Below are positions 37,801 through 49,805 of a DNA stretch of 64,000 bases, piece after piece. Below the pieces are notes generated by a model. It did not search any database and was not told where the DNA came from. It saw nothing but the letters and a program-made list of their open reading frames with translations. Each line of letters starts with the position of its first letter. Positions within the stretch are counted from its first letter, which is position 1. The position numbers were made by a program, and so were the translations under genes. The stretch comes from Citrus sinensis (taxonomy: Eukaryota; Streptophyta; Magnoliopsida; Sapindales; Rutaceae), in assembly GCF_022201045.2 (NCBI RefSeq), contig NC_068562.1, forward strand, positions 1,426,001 to 1,490,000, in the 5' to 3' direction.

Positions 37801-38258
37801 AATTGTTATTATAATACTGAAGCATTACTTTGCTGCTCATTCCTTCACAAAGTAAAATAAGCAGCAAATACAGAATGAAAATTTTTGTATTCTTCTCAGT
37901 TTCTTGGTTTTAGTTTGCTCCATAATTCATCAATTTCATATCTGTGTGATAAGGTGTTTCATGAGAGAGAAGCAAGATAAGTAATATTCATCCAACGAAA
38001 GCCATTCTTTTGGCATACAGATTTCACAAAACTGAATTGAAAATTGTCACGTATGGGGTGCACAAAACAGTTATCGTTTGGGCCTCTTTCAGGACTCGGT
38101 AGTTTGCAAAACCACTTGGATTTTGGAGGAACAGGTGCTATTGGCATTTGCCATCCCCTCAGTATCCTCTCTTTCTTATCTAGTAGTGATATTCAACCCT
38201 CGTATATTAACTCACAAGACGCCACTTTTTTTTTACCTTATTAAGTTTTAAAATCATC
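31884..38258. other. Long gene-poor intergenic region upstream of WUSCHEL
   Basis: The first few hundred bases are the presumptive WUS promoter and 5' UTR. The rest is AT-rich. 35480-36030 is an extreme A+T stretch of short TAATA/ATTTA words with no coding potential. At 36700-36980 there is an imperfect direct repeat (GCGTGATGGA...AGAGACNCAAGATCAT, about 130 bp period). The frame at 36186-36527 runs into a G/C-run tract and has no recognisable domain. No gene is supported. Confidence 0.55.
36477..36502. repeat. Isolated G/C-run tract
   Basis: In otherwise AT-rich DNA, a short tract GGGCCCCCCCGCCGGGGGG is followed by more G runs. It can form a hairpin or quadruplex. A related tract with the same core CCGCCGGGGGG lies at 63500-63523 near the other end of the window. 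Confidence 0.8.
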
Positions 38259-38707
38259 CTCTTATCCAGTGGCGGACCCAGAAACTAAAATGAGGGGGGG
38301 CTTAGTTTAAAATTTTTTTATTTAATTTAGATTTTTTTAATGTTCACTTGAATACATTTTAAGTCTTATAAACTCAAATTTTATTACTTTTTTTTTTAAA
38401 TTCTAAATAATAATAGTAATAAATTATTTTTTTAAATGCGTGAAAATATCATTTTTCGAAGTAGTTTCCACAAAATATTTAAAAAAATAAAATAATGTGG
38501 CTAATGGGATTTGAACCAAGGTTTTGAAACCATTAAATAGCACTCTTACCATTGAACTACAAGTCTTTTAATATATAAAAAATGTGTCCAAATTCATTTA
38601 TCTAACTTTTCATAAGGGGCTTGGGGTAAATTTAAAAGAAAATTTAATGGCCCAAGGGGAGCTAAAGCCCCTCCTGGGCCTTAATTGGGTCCGCCCATGC
38701 TCTTATC
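38259..38707. mobile_element. hAT-type MITE containing a tRNA-like segment
   Basis: The element runs 38267-38699 (433 bp) between perfect 8-bp duplications CTCTTATC (38259-38266 and 38700-38707). Its ends are CAGTGGCGGACCCAG and, inverted, CATGGGCGGACCCAA, and the next bases are purine-rich on both sides (GAGGGGGGGCTTAG / GGCCCAGGAGGGGCTT). No transposase frame exists. It lies between WUS and the MAX2-like fragment. Confidence 0.9.
38503..38566 (-). ncRNA. tRNA-like sequence with Pol III A and B boxes inside a MITE
   Basis: On the minus strand, TAGTTCAATGG (38559-38549) fits the A box TRGYNNARNNG and GGTTCAAATCC (38517-38507) fits the B box GGTTCRANTCC exactly. The spacing (about 31 bp) is that of a tRNA gene. 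The flanks resemble a D-arm (GTTCAATGGTAAGAGT) and a T-arm, but the acceptor stem pairs poorly. It is best read as a degenerate tRNA or tRNA-derived insert captured by the MITE. Transcription is unproven. Confidence 0.55.
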
Positions 38708-39006
38708 TCAAAGCGATCTCATTTTTTTATCACCATCTACTTCTAAATTCCATTGTGTTTAATCGTAACTATCTTTTTCTTTTCAAAAACTTGGATCAAC
38801 ACACTTAAATGCAAGTCTACTAAAATTATATAATATATAATCAATATGGGACACCTCAACTACTCAATAAGATTTATCCAATTAAATTTCATAGCTACAA
38901 AGAGAGTTTAGTTACTGTTAAATATCAAGTGAGTAGACAATTTAGTTGATGCTTTGAATCTATTACAGGCTTGATGCTTTCCTAAATTTATGAAAGATGA
39001 TTATTC

Positions 39007-39350
39007 TTGAGTTGTCTCTCACATTGGTTAGTAAAAGAAAGATACTTAGGTTACTAAGTAGGATATGTCACTCTACACAATAAGTTAATTTTTTAGGTTG
39101 GATACTTAAAAATTTTAAGCCAACCCCCCCTCCCCAATAATTGGTATTAGAGCTAGACTTTAGTAGTTAAAATGTGGTGGTAAAACAACTCAGGTATGTG
39201 TCGAACGAAAGAATCGGATTTCGACAATGGTTTCGTCTGAGGGAGGATTATTGAGTTGCATTCTACATTGACTACACATTAACTAGTAAAAAAAGATACT
39301 TGGGTTAATAAGTACGGTAGACCACTCCATCCAATAAGCTATTTCATCAA
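39007..39350 (+). mobile_element. TRIM-like miniature LTR retroelement, degenerate
   Basis: Two related blocks start TTGAGTTG at 39007 and 39251 and share ACATTGGTTAGTAAAAG / ACATTAACTAGTAAAAA, GATACTTNGGTTA and CCAATAAG/ACAATAAG-type words. Between them TTGGTATTAGAGCT (39141-39154) differs by one base from the plant initiator-tRNA-Met primer-binding site, and a purine tract GAGGGAGGA (about 39239) precedes the second block. Repeats of about 100-130 bp with a primer site, a polypurine tract and no coding region suggest a TRIM. Confidence 0.55.
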
Positions 39351-40265
39351 TTAAGACGTGGAGGCCTTGTCTATTTTAGAGATCAAACACCCCTATTATG
39401 ATTCAGCCAAATTTCAATTATGGCCAATGAAATTTGTTTATTTATCATTATCATCATATTTAGGAGAGTGCAAGTTGCAAATTCTGTGACAAAATTGCTA
39501 AACAATTTGTTGGCGAAAGAATTGGTCAATTGGAGACTTGGAGTGGCGCCATGCGAGCACTGTCTAGCTGGTACCATTTCATGGTCCACAAAAATCATGA
39601 TTAATACCTACTAATAAGCTAGTGCTCTGAATGTACTTCAACCATCCAACAATCTGCGTTTACTTGTTGTAGAAAAATGTCTTCCAGAGTAATTGAGAGA
39701 CTAATTCAATAATTTTAATTTTTCTTTTTTTTTCGGATGGTAGCATAAATGATTAATTAATGAAAGAAAAGAATTTTAGGTTTATTCTAGATGTGCCTAT
39801 AAAATATTTTATTTTATTTTTAACTTCGATGAAAGTGATTTTTTTAGTAAATTAATAGGTATTTATAGATCATTAGACCGCAGGTTTAATGATGGACTAA
39901 TGCCCTCACTAATATTGAGAATATCCGCCTAACCTTAATATATTGATCATAGTAAAACATTATTTCAAACATTATATGTTACATTAATTTGTTAGAATTA
40001 TTCTTAAAAAATATGTTTCATAATTCAATATCTAAGGAGTGTTTGGAGAATTATCTCCAACATTATAAATATTCGTCAAAATTTAAATGTCAAAACGTTT
40101 ATTACAAAGGGAAACTCATGCACGCATAACCTTCTTAAGGCAATATAGGGAACCACGTTACACACGGGCGAAAATTTTGAGCAAAATCAAACTCATTCAC
40201 ATTTGATTGTTAATTCAGCTAGTATTGAATTTGCCTTTGGACAAAGCATTGATCACTGACTAGTT
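39351..40265. other. Intergenic, no supported feature
   Basis: AT-rich DNA between the TRIM-like element and the MAX2-like fragment. No reading frame with recognisable content. Confidence 0.6.
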
Positions 40266-41442
40266 TCAATCAGGAGTAGGTCGGGCGTTTATTGCATCTT
40301 CAAAACGATGGTGAGACCCTACTCTTATCTCTGTAGAGGAATCATCGGCGTCTGGTGGGGGGTAGTAATCTAGTTTGATCTGCGCATCCCTGGCTTTCTT
40401 AGGATTTGGAGTTGGAGAAATCAACATCGACATGAAATGTTCGCGTGCAGTGCAATGTACGAACACTTTCCTCAGCATAATACAGTTGCCTGTCAACGCA
40501 GCTGCAAGCCTCGATAGACTCCTCTGGCTAACATCAGGGTCTTTTGCTGGCCAATAATCAAGCTCTTTCAATGTCAAATTCCCAATTCCATTCAACACAA
40601 ATCTATCCCACGTGCTCAAATCTGCTGCTCTATAAGGCGCGGCTTGATTATGCCCGTCGGTATCACCAAAATCCAATACCAATTTTAAAAGCCGAGGATA
40701 CCTTGTGAGGCAGCTTAATCCCCACGCTTTGTCATCTCGCAATAACTGCTTCTCTCGCGAATCTCCTTCCATCTTTATACGAATGTTCTCCAAAATGGGA
40801 CATTCATCGAGACCAGCCACAGGCAAGGGCGTCAATAAGCAGCTTTTGAATTCGATCACAAATTGGCTCCAGAGCTTTGCATGATGCCACAGCGCCAAGA
40901 TTCTTACAACAATAGATCTTGACCTCCACAAGAGTTTCGCGAAGCAAACAAGCCAGTGTTCTCAACCCATCAACTATAATGTTCTTTCATCCCTCAACTT
41001 CAAGCTTAACCAGCTTACTGCACCCTCTTCCAATGGCCACCAAACTCATATCACTCAAGTCCCCGAAATTCTTTATCGACAAAGACTCGAGCCATTTCCA
41101 GCAAGGCAACCCCATCAAGCTGCTTCCAATTACTCTCCAAACAAACACATGCAACTGTCCTAGCTTCAACACTTTCAAATTTACACACTTTGACTTCAGC
41201 GCTTCCAAAGCCGAACCGCTGCCTCTCACATTCTTTCCCACATCGAGAGCCAATTCTTCAAGCAGAGTCAAGCCATTAAACATCTGTATCAAACCCTCTT
41301 TACTGATTCTTGCATCCTCTGCTGTGAAACCGTCGTCGTCAGGATCTTCTCGCAGCGCAGCCAGCGTCGAGGTTTCGACCAGATGAAGAAGCGTTAACGT
41401 TCTTTTTTTTAGCTTTTCTGAAACTACTAGGAACGATTGCAT
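40266..41442 (-). pseudogene. MAX2: MAX2-like F-box/LRR fragment, truncated and disrupted
   Basis: MAX2 is the F-box/LRR subunit of the SCF ligase for strigolactone and karrikin signalling, an intronless gene of about 700 aa. Here only the second half is recognisable. Block 1 (41442-40987) contains GFTAEDARISKEGLIQMFNG, LEELALDVGKNVRGSG and SLSIKNFGDLSDMSLVAIGR. It ends at a TGA where a Cys codon is expected (EVEG-stop-KN), after which the same frame still reads like MAX2 (GLRTLACLLRETLVEVK) to about 40850. Then a frame change occurs, and the acidic linker of roughly 80-90 residues seen in MAX2 is missing. Block 2, in another frame (to 40266), has LLTPLPVAGLDECP, WDRFVLNGIGNL, LKELDYWPAKDPDV and a normal C-terminus. 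The F-box and N-terminal repeats are absent. Nonsense, frameshift and truncation make a functional product unlikely. Confidence 0.9.
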
Positions 41443-44400
41443 TTTTTACTTTGTTATTACTTAATTAAAATAAGCAAAAATGATTCTACTTTGTTGAGTT
41501 TACGAAATCTAACATTATTACCTTTCTCTTTCTTCATTAGTTTGGTGAGAGACGAACAAGAATGGTAACTTAGTTGTTTAAGTTATATATTGATCTGAAG
41601 TATGCACTTGTTCGTTGTGAATAAGTAGCTTGGTTGATTGTAACTGAGCTTTTACACCCTCTATCACTTGAGTTCGAGAAAAAATGAAGAAAAATGTTGA
41701 TTATTAATTCATTGCATGGTAAAATGACTTATGTGGATAATAATTTGATTTAGTTAATATTAGGATTTTTTATGATCATATTTACAAACTTTTAAAAGTT
41801 TGAGTACAAATTTTATTGTCGGAAATAAATAACCTTTATAAATTTTATAATTATAGAATTTAGATGCAGTGCTGATGATATAAATTGTGCTATTATTTTA
41901 AAGATTTTCTACTATGTGTATATGAGTGTATAGTTAAGATATAATTACATATTTATTTTCATATAGTAAAAAAATTAAAAATTAAAAATTGTGTGCTTAA
42001 TAATAATTGAAGTTAAATAAATAGTACCAGCAACAGCAATCAAGCATGTAATGGTCAAAATATTTAGGAACATACATTTTTTTTAGTAAGAGCAACTTCT
42101 AAACTCACCCTTACAAAAAAGAAATGAAAGTAAACATATGAAAACTAATCAAGTACTTGGCATTCAGTCTGACATATAACTAACTAAAAGCTAAGCTGGT
42201 TATGTACACTATTAAATGCTATAAATAAGGTAGTAATGCTTTTGATGATAGATGAGTATGAATGTTGATGCTAACAAATTAAATAGGGTTGTGTAGAATT
42301 AAATTTCAATCTTTTTGATCTAAAAGCACGGAAGAACCACCATGTAGAATTGAGAAGGATTTTTCAACAAAGAACTGCTAGCAGCAGTTAGTTTCCTTGA
42401 GATGAGAGTACTAGTATAGATTGTAAAGTAAAGATGCTTGTTTCTTTTTCTTCTTTCAAGACATTAATACTAAGGTAGAGATACTTGTTTCTTTTTTTCT
42501 TTTTTATTTAAGACATTAATACTGTGTTGTTTTTCAATGCCTCAACAACTCGCTTCTGTTTGTGCTTGAGAGTCAAATTGTTGCAGCTCCAACCACAGTT
42601 GTAATAACAACTTAAAATTGAAATTTTAATATCATGCTTTTTGTTATGGTTCTAGTTTGAATCTCTATTATCATTTTGATCCCTAATTTTATTTCCTTTT
42701 ATTCTATATATATGTATATTTTGTCTAAGAACGAAAAAGGTAATCACTTATTGTAATTGACTAGTAATTATAGAAAAAATCAAAATGGTTAATTTTGAAA
42801 AATCTAAAAACTTTGAACTAGTTAAGTAAATTTCCCCTCACTTTTGATGGGTGTAAAGCATTATATAATAATATGAAGCTATATTTTTCCAATTCTGAGT
42901 TCTCATGAGTTTTTAAAGATCTTATGCCATATATCTTTTAAGTGATAGTGTATTGGTAAGATTTAACTTCTTCATTTTTATTTATTTATTAACTACTAAT
43001 CACTACATATATTTTTACTCATGAAGAAATCAGATTATGAGAGAATCCTAATTATTTTCCAATTCCCATCTTTTGACACTTATTTAATTCAAACCAAAAA
43101 GAAAAAAAGTGAGTGTGTTCAAAATTTATTGGACGAACATGTTTACAATGTGGTATGTCATTTTCAGCTAACAATATCTTGAGAATTATGAGTTGAGTAA
43201 TGCTAAAAAGAGAGAAAGATGAAAGAAAAATGAAAAATTTTGTTCTCTCTACCCAGCCCACTTTCTCTCTTCATTTCAACACATTTTCTCTCACCTTTCT
43301 TTAGTTTTTCTTTTCTTGGGCTATGTTGTTATCATTTTAAAAGGAAGGTATCTCATCAGATAACCTTTTTTTTGTTTGAATGAATCTCATCAGATAACTT
43401 TAGTAACAGAGAAAAAGTAAAATGATAGGAAGGCCGAAGGCTGTTGCAATTTTTTTTTTTTTTTGATAGGAAGGCTATTGGCAATTGAAAGGCAAATCTT
43501 GTACAAAGTCGGTGATTCTGTCAGTCGCTCACTCTGGACCAATCAGATGTTTTTACATAGAAGTTTCACTTTTGCTACCATCAACTGAAACGCAACTCTT
43601 TTGTGTATGTCCTCGTTTGTATAAAATGATTCGTTTCACTCTGCTGTTAGCCTACTTATTAATATAAAAGTTGAGAATTATTATCATGACACTCATTTGT
43701 GAATAAGAAGACGCTTTTTCTAGTATTTTCACCTTGCAAACAGCCAGAGAAAACGTCTGCAAAATGTCTGATTAACACAACCAAAACTCTTCACGTTCCA
43801 GTACCATCACCTCTAATATATACAACAACCATTTTTCTTCTCATTCTTCTTCTCATTGCATGTTTATAAGCGTTCCAAATCGTAATTTCCATCTCATCAT
43901 AATATCAATACCTTAAATACAAATCTCATGATGGACCCAAATATCAGACATAAAATGCAAAATTAACTACATGTATAATATACACAACCATTTAAAATCC
44001 TAATTGATTCAGATTCTTCAACCGAATAAGAACAGAAAAAATAAATGCATAAATTCATAGAGTACCAATACAGATGCAAAAAAATTGTGCTTGGCATCTC
44101 AATAATAAAAAATCAGTCAAGGATCTCCTATTTGTCCTTCAAACTTGTACAAAAACCATGCCAGCACCAGCCAACATTTGATGCTAACCTTTGCTATTCA
44201 ACAACCGACTTCCTCGTCAGGATATGAAAGAAATCCAGAACTTCCAAACTTCCAACTACAGAACCAAGGTTCATGATCATATCTTTGTCGCATGCTTTAT
44301 ATCAAAGCCAAATAGGCTACATATTAAGAAATTGTCACAGCTGCCAACTCCCTATTCAGTCACGCAAAGACTTGTAGATATTGTTAGAATCAAATTAGTA

Positions 44401-44586
44401 TGCTTAAGGCATTCATCACCACATATTACTAGTATAAATGCAACCACTTCCTTTTCAACAGCTTCTTCAAAACCTAAAATGACCTTGAGAAGAAACTCCA
44501 AAGAAAACAGCCATAACAAACATCATCTATCCAGAGCTGAGACCAGCAGTTGCACAGACCGAATCTGAGATATTCATAGAAATCCA
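41443..44586. other. Intergenic region between MAX2-like fragment and ALKBH9
   Basis: AT-rich DNA without a supported gene. At 42423-42530 there is an imperfect tandem repeat of about 55 bp (AGATGCTTGTTTCTTTTTCTT...AGACATTAATACT, twice). The last few hundred bases are probably the 3' UTR of the ALKBH9 gene. Confidence 0.55.
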
Positions 44587-47500
44587 TCAGTTGCCCAGAT
44601 TTACTCTCACCCTCGACTTATCCGTAGGTCTACGCTGATAACAACCTGGGTAATGATGTTGTGAACGGGCATCACTTCTCTCCCCATGTTCCCTTCCGTC
44701 CATCTTAGGCTCTCTTCTAACTCGCTGCTTCTTCGCTAGGCCATCAGATTTGAAAATTTTAGGTTTCTCCGCATCATAAGGCAATGGCTGAATGCCCTGT
44801 AAATCAGGCTCAGGAACAAACCCAAAAGGACGTTTCGATTCATCCATTTTTCTGAATGTAATTGATATCCTACAAGAAATGCAAGACGGAAGAGTAAATC
44901 AACTATAACAGTAATTAATACAAACAACCATTAATGAATATCACAAGGTCTTAACTTCTACCTCTTTGTAGGAACAGCAGGCACACAATGCTTTGCCACA
45001 TCAGCTGCATTCCCATTTAAGACGAGAACAGATCTGAAAGAAATTAATAAGTCTCATGCAACAGAAAATCACAAATGCAGCATATAATATATAATTCAAA
45101 AGAAAAACCAAGCACAGTCCTGCAAAAAGAAAGGGGGTTGCACATCATACTTACCCCACAGGCAAAGCAATTGGAATTGAACCAGCAAACTCACCAGCAC
45201 CTACAACCTTTAAGTTTGATCCAAAAACAATATTGCACTCACTGAGAAATGAAACAGTACAAAAAGGTCGAACAAAATCGTGGTTATCTATATGAGGTGG
45301 TATGCAGTCCCCTTCTTCATAGATGTTAACTATACAGCTATCCGGCACGCATGTTGGAGGAAGTACATGCCACTTGACCAGCCTTCTGATGATCACTTTA
45401 AACAGATGAGGCAGAGGATCCACAGGTTCATTTTGAAGAATGCCCGGTGGATTACCATTTTTATCCTGACAATAAAACCAAAAAAAAAATCATTAGCTTT
45501 AAAACCATTTACTAAAGTACATTTAATGATCATAATGTTACCAGATACAATTATTATCAAAACCCCATAAGAAAGTGAGGTTTCATCTTATATTCAACCA
45601 TATACAAGCAACATAGTGAAGGAAACTCACAGTTGCATAATTATAACAGCAACCAAACTGGATAGTTATGCGCCCTTTGCCCCTCATCCACTTCTTGGGT
45701 GCTGAATACGTTTTCTCTGCAAATATTCCAACAATAATATTGTCCCTCAGCATCAAAATATGTACATAATTAAAATATATATATGGCACATTGAATGAAA
45801 ACAAACCATTTGCAAGAAAAAATGAGCAAGGAATATCTCTTCAGTTAATCCATCAAATGATAAATGATATTTTTTATTTTAAAATTAAAAAAAAATGTTA
45901 TAAAATCATCTCTCTCACAAAGCATATGAATAAAATAAAAAATCAAATGAAAAATAGCAAAGGTATTAGCTTTTATTAAAGATATTCATCATGAAAATGT
46001 GTATGACAACTCATTTTGTTGATTGAAGATCCTTTCAGTAGTATAAATCTGAAAAGTAGAAACCTAAGGTTCTTTTGTCAAAGAGATAAGTATCGCACAA
46101 GTCTCCTGGACTAGAAGACTATTTCCATGTCAAGTCAATGAAAGCTGGTAATATAGACACACTGATCTATCAATAAGTTAATCGTACTCTTGATCATCCA
46201 AGACAATAAGTAGATGTAAATAAACATAGCAAATTTAAACATGTTTACAATTATAGTAATGGGTGTTAGCTTAAGTTCTTTTATTCTGGTTAATTTGAAC
46301 CATCTAGAATCATTAGTAAATGGATACTTTGTTCTCAGGCCAATCACATATTCACATGCATTCACACAAAGAATGGAGCAGTGAGCCCATAGTGATCACA
46401 TATAGCTAGAAACTAAGAAAATATTATCAAAAGCATAATAGACAAAGAATAAAAGATACAGCTACAAAACCTTTGTACAAACTAATGTGGCATAACATAA
46501 TTAATTGAATGAAAACATCACTTGGCCGACATGATTTATTTATATTAGTTCATATTTTATTCAATCAATCATGATAGACATATAAGTTTGTAAAAAATAG
46601 AAATTGTAGAAGAGTTTGCAGCTGTAATAATACTCACGGACTAATCACCTAATCATAATATCAAAAAGAAACTAAGCACAAAAGTATGATGATACAGAAA
46701 AGCATTTAGCTAAACGAGCATATACAGAGTGCAGTAACAAGCACAACTAACCTTTCAATTCTCCCTTTTTCCCCATCTCATTAAGCGTATGAACAAAGTC
46801 AACAATCCTCTTCTGTTCAGCTGCACTAAAAATACCCTCATGCAGCTCAAGTCCCGCCAAGATATTAACAATTTTCCCTTTAATCTTCTCCAAACATATG
46901 AAATCCTTCTTCCTCCTCACATGCATAAACCGCAAGTGCTCTCTCTCTTCCCTAGACAACATAGGCTTCTGAACAACCTTCGAAACACTCAACTCTTCCT
47001 TCAAAACATTAACACCATCATTCACCTGCTTGTTCACTTTACACTGCTCTTCTTCTCCCTCCTGCTCAAGCTCATCTTCCTGAGCCATGTCTGCCCAAGA
47101 CATGCGTGGACTTGGGGTTTCAGCCAAGTGTGATTCAAACGCTAACCCACTACTTGCGGAAGCTTCTTGATCGGGTTCGGAACCCCCATTTGTCCCATCT
47201 TTCCAACTCCCCATTGAATTAGTTTCTGCAGCGTCTTTCCAACTCCCAAGAGAATTTGTATCACAATTATCACAGTTATCATTCATGCTCCCTGAATCGA
47301 CATTGTTCTCACTAGTTGAAGCTCTATTCTTAACTACATTCGCAAATTCCCTTTCACCACCATCTAATTCTGAAATCCAATAAATAAAACGTTCAAAGAG
47401 AGAAAAAAAAAATACAATTCAGAATCACTAAATCCTAAGCAGGAAAAACTAAAATAAACTAATGATAAAACGTTCAAAAAGTAATTGGATCATTAACTAA

Positions 47501-47713
47501 TGATAAAACGGCAGAAAGTTGAGATTATAAATTACCTGGGTCGAGAGAGTGGATGCGATCGGAGAGGGTTTTGGAGCAATTGTGGCAGAGATCGCGGCAG
47601 AGGAAAGGGAGCCACGTGGTGAGAAACTCGGAGGCAATTCTGAGTTCGGAGGATTGGTACTGAATAAGGAACGGATCCTCCTTTTTGAGTCGGTTGAGAT
47701 CGTTGTTATTCAT
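44587..47713 (-). CDS. ALKBH9B: AlkB-family m6A RNA demethylase, ALKBH9 type, 6 exons
   Basis: A Fe(II)/2-oxoglutarate dioxygenase that removes N6-methyladenosine from RNA; the Arabidopsis relative ALKBH9B acts in cytoplasmic RNA granules. Exons on the minus strand are 47713-47536, 47369-46752, 45716-45631, 45465-45155, 45033-44962 and 44869-44587, giving 515 aa, all in phase. The N-terminal 60 residues are Cys/Leu-rich (LPFLCRDLCHNCSK). An acidic, low-complexity part has the duplicated words NSLGSWKDAAETNSMGSWKD. Next come KWMRGKGRITIQFGCCYNYA and the AlkB core. Iron ligands are His352 and Asp354 (PPHIDNHDF) and probably His413 (VAKHC). The 2-oxoglutarate-binding arginines are Arg422/Arg428 in RISITFRKM. 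The C-terminus is basic and disordered (KKQRVRREPKMDGREHGER). All catalytic residues are present. Whether it is the 9A, 9B or 9C paralogue is not certain. Confidence 0.93.
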
Positions 47714-48848
47714 GGCTGCACACCGAGCTAACTCGGTTCAGATCGCTTGAATTTAAGCAGCTGAGTAACTAACTGGCTATAACTGTTCTGTAGGTGAAGA
47801 CGACGGAGCGATACAAAAATAACGAATGGTGAAAGGTTAATGAATGAATATTAGGAGAACAAGGTTTTCTCCTCTTTATTTTTAGTGCTTGTCCACAAAA
47901 TTAAACAACCGCATTACCGGATACCGATGTACAAAAGGAAAAAGCCAGGGGTACTTTTGGCAATCCACTGACAGGTCCGAATCCAATTCGGATTCTCGTC
48001 CTGCTAACTCGCAAGAAGGGGCGAATATATATGTATGAATTATGGAATAGAATCTTATCTTGATATGAGTTTTACTGAGTTGTTTAAAATTTTTTGTTAT
48101 ATATTTTTTAGTAGTTGTATATGGGTATGATTTAATTTTTTTTTATATTAACAATAAATCAATAAATGAGTTATTTGCTCATGATATGGTTAAATTAAAA
48201 GAGAATCATGATCCATAAATTATACATACATATATACATACATACGTATATATATATATATATGTATGTATATATATATATATATTAACTCTATTAATAA
48301 TTACAATAAAAATTGATCAGAATTCTCTTTAATAATCTTATTATGACAGAGTCCGAATATTGACCTCACTTAATACTATATGAATATTTATTGTACTCTA
48401 AATAATAGAGGCAAATAAACACTTATTAAAAAGAGAATCGCATCCCAACTATTTGAGTGCATGGGTTGCAAATGGGATACCAACCCATTAGTATTTGTAT
48501 CCATTATATTAAGATACATTTTTCATTAAGTTTGCTTTGCTCATATAAAATAATTCAATCATGTTTTTGAGTAAAATTCAAGTATTTTTAACAGTATACC
48601 ATTGCAATAAAAATAACATCGTAATTCGTAGTTACTAAAAAGTGCTAGAGTTATTGTGGATGATTTCTGCGGATCTTGAATTGGGCAGTAAATGATTGGC
48701 CACAGCCTCAGACATAAAATGGATGCTCCCGCACGTGATCAAAGACACGAGCAAGGATAAAATACTCGGAGTAAGCACATCCAACCATTTGCTTGCTTGG
48801 TGTTGCCCGTAAGTCTGAAACTAGTTGAAAGCCAAAGAAATAACAATA
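47714..48848. other. Shared 5' region of two divergent genes
   Basis: The interval separates ALKBH9 (minus) from the small plastid-type gene (plus), so it must hold both promoters. It includes a (TA)n/GTATGTA palindromic microsatellite at about 48225-48290. No further feature is supported. Confidence 0.6.
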
Positions 48849-49367
48849 ATGAACACTAATATCCTCCAAACGCTTGCTTCAAATGCACCACCATCATCAT
48901 CCATCCGAATCCCTTTAAAACCTTCAACAACAGCCACAACAAATACTTACCGTGGGCGACCAATCAGACTCAGACCCATCAGCAGCACCAGCGGCAGTAG
49001 CAGCAACGATGCCCCACAGCCAGTTCCTCCACCTATAACACCGCCGGACACGGTGGAAATACGGTTTCGTCGAGGCTCAAGAAGGCAAAGACAGCGGAGA
49101 GAGGGCCGTGGGAGAGAAAAACAACCCTTGGAGACGCAAGCTTCAGCAACTCCGAAGAAGTGGGAGGATATGAGTCTGAGTGAAAAGGCAATGGATCTTT
49201 ACATGGGTGAGAAGGGTTTGCTCTTCTGGCTCAACAAGTTTGCTTACGCCTCCATTTTCATAACGATCGGAGCTTGGATACTGTTTCGATTTGTAGGGCC
49301 TTCACTTAATCTTTACCAGTTGGATGCTGCTCCTCTCTCGCCTTCCAACATGTTCAAAGGTTCATGA
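48849..49367 (+). CDS. Small single-span membrane protein, probably plastid-targeted
   Basis: A single-exon frame of 172 aa from the ATG at 48849. The first 60-70 residues are rich in Ser, Thr, Pro and Arg and poor in acidic residues (APPSSSIRIPLKPSTTATT), like a chloroplast transit peptide. A basic stretch follows (RRGSRRQRQRREGRGREK), then a well-formed region PKKWEDMSLSEKAMDLYMG, then one hydrophobic span of about 20 residues (FAYASIFITIGAWILFRFVG). The short C-terminal tail is SNMFKGS. I recognise it as a type of uncharacterised plant protein with conserved KW-E-MSLSEKA and GLLFWLNKFAY words, but I do not know its function. Thylakoid or envelope membrane location is an inference. Confidence 0.8.
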   Translation: MNTNILQTLASNAPPSSSIRIPLKPSTTATTNTYRGRPIRLRPISSTSGSSSNDAPQPVPPPITPPDTVEIRFRRGSRRQRQRREGRGREKQPLETQASATPKKWEDMSLSEKAMDLYMGEKGLLFWLNKFAYASIFITIGAWILFRFVGPSLNLYQLDAAPLSPSNMFKGS

Positions 49368-49805
49368 ATCATGATTTGATAGTGTGCCTTAGTTCTCTAA
49401 TTCTAACTCTTCCCCTTGTAGAAACACTTTCGAATCATCTAGAATATAAATTATAAAGTGTTTTTACCTTTATTATTGGTATAGTCCGTCTGATTTCAAG
49501 AATACTCGGAGATTTCAAGAATACTCGGACAAGGAACATCCTGTATTTTTTTGTTATCAACACAAGAAGTGAATACAAATCTAACTTTGGCAATTCAAGA
49601 AACTTGAAAACAACAATGTAGTAGAGAGTAGAGACATAACAAGCCTTGAAAATGAAATGGTACTCACATAACTCACATCCACACTCTTACTTAGAATCGA
49701 AGTTATTTTCTAAAGTGACCAACCTAGGGTAATGAAACAGGTGTACAACATTCTTTCATGTTTTTGGCCAGCTTGCTACAATGACTACCAGCAAAACTAC
49801 AACAA

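Noticed and set aside
48225-48290. Palindromic TA/GTATGTA tract as a possible regulatory hairpin or terminator
   Set aside because: It is a simple-sequence microsatellite between divergent genes, with no sign of a specific function.
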